The position numbers and the translations under genes are program-made. Positions 1-5,506 of a DNA stretch of 15,156 bases are shown here, piece by piece. Within the stretch, counting starts at the first letter, position 1, and each line of letters starts with the position of its first letter. Source of the DNA: Saccharospirillum sp035704555. Its GTDB lineage: Bacteria; Pseudomonadota; Gammaproteobacteria; Pseudomonadales; Natronospirillaceae. The stretch covers positions 1-15,156 of the forward strand of contig DASSWT010000249.1 in NCBI GenBank assembly GCA_035704555.1. Reading direction: 5' to 3'. The notes beneath the pieces were generated by a model that was given only the letters and a program-made list of their open reading frames with translations, had not been told where the DNA came from and ran no database searches.

Positions 1-116
1 TAAACCAGAAACCAGGCGAGTGCGATCGTGATGGTCGGGAACAAAATGTGAAAACTGATGTTGGCCGCGAACTGAATTCGCGACAACATCAACACATCGG
101 CAAGTTGAGATTCCAT
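1..116 (-). CDS. cydA: Cytochrome bd-type quinol oxidase subunit I, N-terminal fragment
   Basis: Only the first 38 codons lie in the window; the gene runs off the left edge. The translated start (MESQLADVLMLSRIQFAANI, continuing to a hydrophobic helix with HILFPTITIALAW) is the first transmembrane helix of subunit I of cytochrome bd oxidases. It looks closer to the cyanide-insensitive CioA branch than to E. coli CydA. His23 corresponds to the conserved early histidine that ligates heme b595 in this family. The enzyme oxidises quinol and reduces O2 to water in the inner membrane. The ATG at 114-116 is well placed behind a strong GGAGG ribosome site (about 120-124 on the minus strand). The gene upstream on the same strand is a GbsR/MarR-type regulator, 232 bases away, with a palindromic element between them. 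No convincing sigma-70 promoter was found in that gap. The family call is firm; CydA versus CioA cannot be settled from 38 residues. Confidence 0.85.
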   Translation of the reverse strand, partial: MESQLADVLMLSRIQFAANISFHILFPTITIALAWFLV

Positions 117-190
117 AGATCCTCCGGAAAAACAGTTAACACTCAGTCAAGATTCGGAGTTCGGGCCGGTTAGGTGGCATTGGCCCGCAT

Positions 191-310
191 CGGTCACCTG
201 GCATACCCCTGTGGGGTCGGCGTAAATCTGTCCATGGCGGTCCGACGTCTCGGGCCTAGGCCGCAACATCCATGTTGCGGACTACCCCACAGGGGTGCAC
301 CAGGTAACCG
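191..310. repeat. Composite palindromic element 1 (nested inverted repeat)
   Basis: Arms 191-217 and 284-310 are inverted repeats matching at 23 of 27 positions. The innermost 13 bases are perfect (ACCCCTGTGGGGT against its complement). Between the arms lie a GTAAAT box (222-227), a CCATGG-centred half (230-238) flanked by GTCGG/CCGAC (216-220, 242-246), and a nearly perfect 20-base palindrome at 261-280 centred on CATCCATG. The internal layout is shared with element 2 (1129-1235), but the outer arms are unrelated in sequence. It fills the space between the regulator's stop and the oxidase start, so it would be transcribed in the oxidase leader if transcription reads through from the regulator. 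The structure is seen directly. Its role (mobile repeat, RNA structure or attenuator) is unknown. Confidence 0.8.
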
Positions 311-348
311 CCGCTTGTCATTTCAGCAAACTCCGCACTTTGAAAATT

Positions 349-918
349 TCAGTCATTGCCGATGGCTTTCTTTTTCTTGTTCGGTCGCAACCGGTCAGTC
401 ATCTCCAGTACCTTGCCGACACCAGACCCCAATCGCATCAGCGCCTGCAGGTGTTCGGGTTTCATGTGCTGCATGTCGTCGAACCAGTGATTAAACAGTT
501 CTAACAGGTCGTGAATTTCTTGCATCTGCTGACGAGCATGGTGTGGCATTTCGTCCTGCTCACTGGCCATTAGCTGGCTGCGCAGCATAGACAGCGTTGG
601 GTCCACTTCCCGCTTCTTGCGTTCTTCCAGCACCTGTTGCGACAGTTCCCAGATGGTGCCGTTGGCCAAAAAGTAGTCTTTCCGGTCGCCCGGCTCACGG
701 TGCGTACGAATCAGCCGCCAGGAGTGCAGTTCCTTCAATGCCATACTGACATTCCCGCGCGAAATGCTCAGCGAAGCGGCGATGTCATCGGCCGACAGCG
801 GTTCATCACTGAACACCAGCAACGCCAGCATCTGCCCCACGGTTCGGTTAAAGCCCCAGCGACTGCCCATTTCGCCAAAGTGCAGAATCATGTTTTCCAG
901 TTCAGTGGTCAGCTTCAT
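349..918 (-). CDS. GbsR/MarR family winged-helix transcriptional regulator
   Basis: The 189-residue protein resembles the GbsR branch of the MarR superfamily. Residues about 24-85 form the winged helix-turn-helix: LSADDIAASLSISRGNVSMA is the turn and recognition helix, and HREPGDRKDYF (73-83) is the wing. The rest is helical and probably makes the dimer, ending in a basic tail (RPNKKKK). The ATG at 916-918 follows an AGAGGG ribosome site about 4 bases away, and the product starts where the family normally starts. It lies directly upstream of, and in the same direction as, the cytochrome bd-type oxidase gene. Control of the oxidase is therefore a reasonable guess, but the ligand and regulon cannot be read from sequence. 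A palindrome overlaps its own likely promoter (972-996), suggesting autoregulation. No terminator follows it. Confidence 0.85.
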   Translation of the reverse strand: MKLTTELENMILHFGEMGSRWGFNRTVGQMLALLVFSDEPLSADDIAASLSISRGNVSMALKELHSWRLIRTHREPGDRKDYFLANGTIWELSQQVLEERKKREVDPTLSMLRSQLMASEQDEMPHHARQQMQEIHDLLELFNHWFDDMQHMKPEHLQALMRLGSGVGKVLEMTDRLRPNKKKKAIGND

Positions 919-971
919 CGCGCCCTCTATCAGAACTCCGATCCCACACCTTTGATGCAGATCATCAGATT

Positions 972-996
972 ATTGTATTTTCAGTATTTTCTGAAA
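972..996 (-). promoter_or_regulatory. Candidate promoter and operator of the GbsR/MarR-type regulator
   Basis: A perfect 6-base inverted repeat, TTTCAG-TATTTT-CTGAAA, occupies 979-996. Immediately next to it on the minus strand is TACAAT (972-977), a good -10 hexamer lying 54 bases before the regulator's ATG. No good -35 hexamer is found at the usual distance. The palindrome would sit in the spacer of such a promoter, the usual position for a MarR-type autoregulatory operator. The palindrome and its position are seen in the sequence; its binding by this regulator is inferred. Confidence 0.45.
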
Positions 997-1128
997 GTTT
1001 AGAAAGATAGAGATGAGATGCAAGGATTATCGGAGAGTCGTGATGTAAAGATGGGGGGCTAATGGAGGAACGGTGGATGAGCATTCGGTGTTGCCACCGC
1101 CAAAGATCACCCCAGTTGGTAGCCAGAC

Positions 1129-1235
1129 GGGCTGCCGGGTACGCTCATCGAAGGCACGCCGTAAATACATCCATGTAGGCTCGCTGTCCACATCCATGTG
1201 GCCAGACGACCTTCGATGAGCATACCCGACAGCCC
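1129..1235. repeat. Composite palindromic element 2 (nested inverted repeat)
   Basis: Arms 1129-1154 and 1210-1235 are inverted repeats matching at 24 of 26 positions. Weaker pairing with bulges may extend out to about 1118 and 1247. The interior holds GTAAAT (1161-1166), the perfect-stem hairpin TACAT-CC-ATGTA (1166-1177), GGCTCGC, and a second perfect-stem hairpin CCACAT-CC-ATGTGG (1188-1201). The order and spacing match element 1, while the outer arms carry a different sequence. The structure is very unlikely to be chance. Similar GTAAAT...CATCCATG repeats are, from memory, scattered between genes in other marine gammaproteobacteria; I could not check this. Confidence 0.85.
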
Positions 1236-1300
1236 TGTGCTACACCGAGGTTCCAATTCAGATTGAATCAGCTATCGAGACGGTGCCAGAACCCCAAGGT

Positions 1301-1401
1301 CCTGGCCGGTACTGACATTCACAGCGGGCATGGATGCCCGCGTAAGGGTCTGGGGCACAGAGATGTGCCTGCAGAGCCGGTGAATGTTAGTACCGGCCAG
1401 G
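1301..1401. repeat. Composite palindromic element 3 (nested inverted repeat, opposite orientation)
   Basis: Arms 1301-1322 and 1380-1401 are inverted repeats matching at 21 of 22 positions. Inside are two small hairpins. One is at 1324-1341, with a perfect 8-base stem, GCGGGCAT-GG-ATGCCCGC. The other is at 1354-1369, with stem GGCACA/TGTGCC. On the minus strand the hairpin centres read CATCCATG and CATCTCTG, so the copy appears inverted and somewhat diverged relative to elements 1 and 2. It begins about 70 bases past the mdlB stop and could stabilise or terminate the mdlAB transcript, although no T-run follows on either strand. Confidence 0.8.
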
Positions 1402-1472
1402 GCCGAACTCGTGCCACCCAGGCCTGTCCAGCAAAAGTAGACCCAGGCACAACAAAATCCACAGCCACAAAT

Positions 1473-3218
1473 TCAAGCCGCGCCGACCGGGTCCTTCTGT
1501 TGCTGTAACTCATACATGTGGCGATAGAGGCCTTCTTCGGCCATCAGCGCTTTATGGTGGCCCTGTTGCTGGATGTGGCCCTGGTGGAGCACCACGATCT
1601 GGTCGGCTTCCATTACTGTGCTCAGGCGGTGAGCGATGGCGATGATGGTGATGTGGCCGCGCAAGGCCATCAGCGATTGCTGGATCAGGGCCTCGGTGTG
1701 GCTGTCTATGTTGGCGGTGGCTTCGTCGAGAATCAGAATATCCGGCTTGCGCGCCAAGGTGCGCGCCAGGCTGAGTAGTTGGCGCTGGCCATTGCTGAGG
1801 TTGCCGCCGCGTTCGGTCAGTACCGTCTGGTAACCCTTGGGCATGCGCATGATGGCATCGTGCAATTGGGCCTGGCGAGCGGCTTGCTCTACCTCCGCGT
1901 CGGTGAGATCCCATTCGAGGCGAATGTTGTCGGCAATGGTGCCCATGAAAATAAAGGGGTCTTGCTGCACCAGGCCCATGCGCCGGCTGCGTTCGGCCGG
2001 GTCGATTCGGTCGAGCGGGATTTCGCCCACACGCACCGTGCCGAGCTCGACCGGGTAGAAGCCCATCAGCAATGACATCAGGGTGCTCTTGCCCGAGCCG
2101 GTGTGACCGACAATGCCGACGAATTGACCGGGTTCGATGGTGAGGTTTACGTCAGTCAGCACGGTGGTACGGCCATCGTAACTGAAGGCTTCGATTTCGA
2201 ATTTCACCGAGGCATCGCGCGGGCTTTCCGGATGGGTTGGGACCGGCACGGTGGGTTCATCGAGCAGTTTGAACACCCGGTCGGCCGAGACCAGCGCCTG
2301 CTGGAACATGTTCAGCCGCGAGATCATGTCGATGACCGGCTCGGTCAGGTTGCCGAGGTAATTCAGAAAAGCGTAGATAACGCCTACTTGAATTGCCCCG
2401 GTGGGGCTCAGAAAATCCCAGCCAAAGGCGAACAGCAGTGCCGCCAGTAAGCCCATGTACACCAGATCGACCAGAGCACGCAGCATCAGGCCGTCGATCA
2501 TGACATTGCGAATTTTGGCTTTGTAGTGGTCGGTGCTGGTTGTTTCAAAGGCGCGGCTGAAACGGCTCTGCTGATTCATCAGCTGAATCACCGACATGCC
2601 CTGAATGCCTTCGTTCATGCGGGCGTTAATGTCGCTGAGCAGCGTGCGCACCTGCTGGAAGACCGGTGTCGATAGCTTTTGATAGACCAGCATAATGGTG
2701 ATGACCGCTGGCACCAGCACCACACAAATCAGCATCAGTTTCAGGTCGAGAAACGCCATCGCGATTAAAATACCGGTCATGCGGATGCTGTTCTGAATCA
2801 CCACCGAAATGACGTTGACGTACAGGTCCTTGATCGCTTCGGTATCGTTGGTGATGCGGCTGATCAAGCTGCCGGTCGGGGTGTGGTCAAAGAACGACAG
2901 CGGCAGGCGCATGACCTTGGCGAACACCTGCTCGCGGATGGTTTGCACCACGTTCAGCGCAATGCGGTTGAAACGGATCGCCTGTTGAAAGAAACACACC
3001 GCTGAAATCAGTTGCGCGGTCAGATATGCCAGCACCAGACCCACCAGCGGGGTAACCGCCCAGTAACCCGGTGTCAGGAAGCTGTCGATAAACACCTTGA
3101 TCAGGTAAGGGCCGAGTACGTTGCCGGCGGTCGCCAGTGTTAGTAGCAGTACGGCTTGAATCAGCATCGGGCGATAGGCCAGGCCGTAACGCAGCAGGCG
3201 GGAGAAGGTACCTTTCAT
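1473..3218 (-). CDS. mdlB: MdlB-type ABC exporter subunit (permease fused to ATPase)
   Basis: This 581-residue half-transporter resembles E. coli MdlB (SmdB) along its whole length. Residues 1-310 are a six-helix exporter membrane domain, with landmarks such as TPTGSLISRITNDTEAIKDL and STPVFQQVR. Residues 340-570 are the ATPase. Walker A is GHTGSGKST (371-379), the signature is LSNGQ (474-478, altered from LSGGQ), Walker B is ILILDE (494-499) with the catalytic glutamate, and the H-loop histidine is 530. The ATG at 3216-3218 is chosen because it overlaps the mdlA stop as ATGA and follows GGAGG. A longer frame reaching 3320 only adds residues with no family match. It should pair with MdlA in the inner membrane. 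The substrate is unknown; a multidrug- or lipid-type cargo is inferred from the family. Confidence 0.9.
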   Translation of the reverse strand: MKGTFSRLLRYGLAYRPMLIQAVLLLTLATAGNVLGPYLIKVFIDSFLTPGYWAVTPLVGLVLAYLTAQLISAVCFFQQAIRFNRIALNVVQTIREQVFAKVMRLPLSFFDHTPTGSLISRITNDTEAIKDLYVNVISVVIQNSIRMTGILIAMAFLDLKLMLICVVLVPAVITIMLVYQKLSTPVFQQVRTLLSDINARMNEGIQGMSVIQLMNQQSRFSRAFETTSTDHYKAKIRNVMIDGLMLRALVDLVYMGLLAALLFAFGWDFLSPTGAIQVGVIYAFLNYLGNLTEPVIDMISRLNMFQQALVSADRVFKLLDEPTVPVPTHPESPRDASVKFEIEAFSYDGRTTVLTDVNLTIEPGQFVGIVGHTGSGKSTLMSLLMGFYPVELGTVRVGEIPLDRIDPAERSRRMGLVQQDPFIFMGTIADNIRLEWDLTDAEVEQAARQAQLHDAIMRMPKGYQTVLTERGGNLSNGQRQLLSLARTLARKPDILILDEATANIDSHTEALIQQSLMALRGHITIIAIAHRLSTVMEADQIVVLHQGHIQQQGHHKALMAEEGLYRHMYELQQQKDPVGAA

Positions 3219-4960
3219 TGGCCGGCCTCCACGACTTGCTCCAGTTGCTGGTAGGCGTAGGTGCGCTGATACCAGCCGCCCAATGCCAGCAGTTCCTGGT
3301 GAGTGCCACGTTCGATGCAATGCCCCTGGTCCAGTACCAGAATCTGGTCAGCCTCTTCGATAGCGGTTAACCGGTGGCAACTGATCAGGGTGGTGCGGCC
3401 GGCCCGGGCGGCTTTCAAATGCGCCAGTATGCCCTGTTCGGTTCGCACATCCACCGCCGACAGCGCATCGTCTAGCACCAGCACCGGGGCATCGGTTAAC
3501 AGGGCACGTGCGATAGCAACCCGCTGTTTCTGACCACCGGACAGCGTTACACCGCGCTCGCCCACCAGCGTTTCATAGCCGTCGGTAAAGCGCAGAATAT
3601 CATCGTGAATCTGAGCGATACGTGCGGCCGCTTCAATGGCTTCGCGGCTCGCATCCGGTTGGCCGAGCGCAATGTTTTCGGCAACAGTGGCGGTGAACAG
3701 AAAGGGCGTTTGTGGCACCACCGATAAATGGCGGCGCAAACTGTCGAGCGTAAACTCCGGGACCAGCCGATCGCCCAGGCGAACCTCCGCTGCGTCACCT
3801 TCCTGCAAGCGGGCCAGTAAATCCAGCAAGGTGGTCTTGCCGGCACCGGTGGGGCCGACGATGCCAACCAGCTCTCCGGCACCTACTGACAGCTCAACAT
3901 CGTGCAACACAGCAGGCAGTTCGGGGGCGTGTTGAAACGAGCGGATGTTCATCTGAATCGAGGCTTCGGCATCGCCGGTAAAGATGCCGCTGTCTTTAAT
4001 CGTCGGTTCGGTGTGCATCAATTCGTCGATGCGTTCGTAGGCGGCCTGGCCACGCTCGACCAGGTTCAGCATCCAGCCGACGGCGAACATCGGCCAGATC
4101 ATAAAACCCAGGTACAGCGTAAAACTGGTGAGCTGCCCCAGGGTTAACTGGTCGTTCACAATAAACCAGGCGCCACCCGCCACGCTCAAAAAGAACGACA
4201 TGCCCACGGCCAGTGAAATGGCCGGATCGTATTTGCTGTCGGTGCGCGCCACTGCCAGGTTGGCTGCATTGGCTTCGCGGGCAATGGTGTTGAACTGATC
4301 ATCCTCGACGCCTTCACGGCCGAATGCACGAATCAGCCGGATGCCGGAAATACTCTCCTGCGCCTTGTCGTTCAAGTCACTGAAGCGCGCTTGCGCCAGG
4401 CGAAACGAGGCGTGTAATTCCTGCCCGAAACGCCACATAAAAAAGCCGACAATCGGCCAGGGGACCAGCGCAATGAGCGTTAGTTGCCAGCTGATTTGAG
4501 TGGTCATCACCGTTAATACCAATATGCCGGTTAACGCACCGTCGAACAGGGCCAGTACGGCTTCGCCTGCGGTCATTTCCACCGCCTGAATATCATTGGT
4601 GGCGCGGGCCATTAAATCGCCGGTATTGTGCTTTTGAAAAAACGTGGAGGACTGGCGTGTCAGATGCCGGTATATATCGCGACGCAACCGGTTCGACAAC
4701 GCATAACTGGCGCCAAACAGAGACACCCGCCAGACCACCCGCATCACGTAACTTACTACGGCGACCGCGATCACAATACCCACATTGAACCAGAGCTGAT
4801 GCAGCGTAAGTGTGCCCTGAGCAATGCCGTCGACGATGCGGCCGGTGATCCAGGGTGGCACCAGTACCGCGAAACCGACAATCACCAGTGCGCTGACGGC
4901 TATCAGGTAGCGGCGCCATTCGACCTTAAAAAACCAGCGTAATTTCCAGAATACCGACAC
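3215..4960 (-). CDS. mdlA: MdlA-type ABC exporter subunit (permease fused to ATPase)
   Basis: This partner subunit has 581 residues from the chosen start and matches E. coli MdlA (SmdA) closely, including VEWRRYL, VWRVSLFGASY, TGDLMARATND and TQISWQLTLIALVPWPI. The membrane domain is about 1-310 and the ATPase about 335-570. Walker A is GPTGAGKTT (369-377), the signature is a canonical LSGGQ (473-477), Walker B is VLVLDD (493-498) with Asp in place of the catalytic Glu, and the H-loop histidine is 529. I prefer the GTG at 4958-4960, which has TGAGG five bases upstream and aligns with the start of E. coli MdlA. The alternative TTG at 4988-4990 lacks a ribosome site. The stop overlaps the mdlB start by 4 bp, so the two are probably translationally coupled. 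CydD/CydC was considered because of the nearby oxidase, but the family landmarks are those of MdlA/B. Confidence 0.9.
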   Translation of the reverse strand: MSVFWKLRWFFKVEWRRYLIAVSALVIVGFAVLVPPWITGRIVDGIAQGTLTLHQLWFNVGIVIAVAVVSYVMRVVWRVSLFGASYALSNRLRRDIYRHLTRQSSTFFQKHNTGDLMARATNDIQAVEMTAGEAVLALFDGALTGILVLTVMTTQISWQLTLIALVPWPIVGFFMWRFGQELHASFRLAQARFSDLNDKAQESISGIRLIRAFGREGVEDDQFNTIAREANAANLAVARTDSKYDPAISLAVGMSFFLSVAGGAWFIVNDQLTLGQLTSFTLYLGFMIWPMFAVGWMLNLVERGQAAYERIDELMHTEPTIKDSGIFTGDAEASIQMNIRSFQHAPELPAVLHDVELSVGAGELVGIVGPTGAGKTTLLDLLARLQEGDAAEVRLGDRLVPEFTLDSLRRHLSVVPQTPFLFTATVAENIALGQPDASREAIEAAARIAQIHDDILRFTDGYETLVGERGVTLSGGQKQRVAIARALLTDAPVLVLDDALSAVDVRTEQGILAHLKAARAGRTTLISCHRLTAIEEADQILVLDQGHCIERGTHQELLALGGWYQRTYAYQQLEQVVEAGQ

Positions 4961-5151
4961 AGTAACCTCAGGATAGGTCAGTGGATGCAAGGGAGATTCT
5001 CAAGCGAGCCAGAATAGGCAAAAGCCATCGCCAGCGCTACTGTCATGCGTTTTTTAACGCGATCGCAATGTTCTGATTCTGTGACGCACTCAGTGTGAAA
5101 CTGTGCACTCCGTCGCAGCCCGGGTGATTCATACCCCGTTACTATTCAACG

Positions 5152-5183
5152 GATCTTGGGTTTTTCATTAAGACCCAAAGATC
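5152..5183. promoter_or_regulatory. Hairpin or operator upstream of the small lipoprotein gene
   Basis: GATCTTGGGT (5152-5161) pairs with ACCCAAAGATC (5173-5183) apart from one bulged base, leaving an 11-base T/A-rich loop. It lies about 43 bases before the lipoprotein ATG, in the 265-base gap between the divergent mdlA and lipoprotein genes. It could be an mRNA hairpin or a protein-binding palindrome. No confident -35/-10 pair could be assigned nearby: TTGTCA at 5185-5190 has no matching -10 at 17 bases. Confidence 0.45.
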
Positions 5184-5225
5184 GTTGTCAGGGAGTAGGT
5201 TCATTCATTGTTAAACGGAGTGCTT

Positions 5226-5423
5226 ATGAAACATCCAATAGTAACAACCTTACTTGCCCTTATGTTCGCTTTGGGTCTCGCCGCCTGCGATGAGCCAAGC
5301 GAGGGTGAACAGGCGGCCGATGCCGTTGAAGATGCGGCAGAGGAAGCAGGCGATGCGCTAGAAGAAGGCGGTGATGCTATGGGAGAAGCCATTGAAGAAA
5401 CAGAAGACGAAATGAATAACTAA
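5226..5423 (+). CDS. Small, highly acidic lipoprotein with three 11-residue repeats
   Basis: The 65-residue protein is of unknown function. It has a short basic start (MKH), a hydrophobic segment (5-20) and a lipobox LAAC with Cys21 as the lipidation site, so it is a clear signal-peptidase-II substrate. The mature chain is 45 residues with 19 Asp/Glu and no Lys, Arg or His. Residues 32-42, 43-53 and 54-64 form three tandem 11-residue units beginning [DE]-A-[VLI]-E-[DE], which suggests an amphipathic helix or helix bundle. Asp and Glu at positions +2 and +3 after the cysteine match the inner-membrane retention signal known from E. coli Lol sorting. The ATG at 5226 follows GGAG; a start at 5208 is possible but adds only six residues and lacks a ribosome site. 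It is a single gene, ended by the terminator at 5439-5467. It loosely recalls entericidin-type small lipoproteins, but no family is claimed. Confidence 0.75.
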   Translation: MKHPIVTTLLALMFALGLAACDEPSEGEQAADAVEDAAEEAGDALEEGGDAMGEAIEETEDEMNN

Positions 5424-5438
5424 GATGTTAATACAACG

Positions 5439-5467
5439 AAAAAGCGGCCCGGAGGCCGCTTTTTTTT
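5439..5467. terminator. Bidirectional rho-independent terminator
   Basis: The perfect 7-bp stem AGCGGCC / GGCCGCT (5443-5449, 5454-5460) has a CGGA loop. It is preceded by five A and followed by a run of eight T (5460-5467). Read on the minus strand it is likewise followed by Ts. It therefore ends the lipoprotein transcript (stop at 5423) and the tamAB transcript (stop at 5507) in the same 83-base gap. Confidence 0.92.
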
Positions 5468-5506
5468 GGTAGTAAACCGGGTAGCCGCCGATCAGTCACC
5501 CTGTCG

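Larger units (their letters stand above)
919..1472. other. Intergenic region between regulator promoter and mdlB 3' end
   Basis: This gap of 554 bases contains no gene I can support. It holds the AT-rich promoter and palindrome of the regulator (972-996), a purine-rich unassigned stretch (about 1000-1110), and two composite palindromic elements (1129-1235, 1301-1401). It ends with a short stretch (1402-1472) downstream of the mdlB stop. No hairpin followed by a T-run is visible after mdlB, so element 3 is the only strong structure that could end or protect that transcript. Confidence 0.6.

Noticed and set aside
138..155. FNR/ANR-like box before the oxidase gene (TTGACTGAGTGTTAA on the minus strand)
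   Set aside because: The right half does not match ATCAA, and TTGACT has no -10 hexamer at 16-18 bases, so neither an FNR site nor a promoter is supported.
174..494. 106-codon open frame on the plus strand
   Set aside because: It runs through palindromic element 1 and then antisense to the regulator; the composition is that of repeat and antisense translation.
1062..1179. Short plus-strand frame starting near a GGAGG and ending inside element 2
   Set aside because: About half of its codons are the repeat element itself, and the product has no family features.
191..1401. CRISPR array or integron attC sites
   Set aside because: The copies are not regularly spaced direct repeats with spacers. 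There is no cas or integrase gene, and the attC core GTTRRRY arrangement is absent.
1473..4960. CydD/CydC, the ABC pair needed for cytochrome bd assembly
   Set aside because: The nearby oxidase made this attractive, but sequence landmarks along both proteins match MdlA and MdlB instead.
5047..5060. GCGTT-TTTT-AACGC small inverted repeat upstream of mdlA
   Set aside because: A 5-bp stem of this kind is common by chance and is not placed against a recognisable promoter or transcript end.
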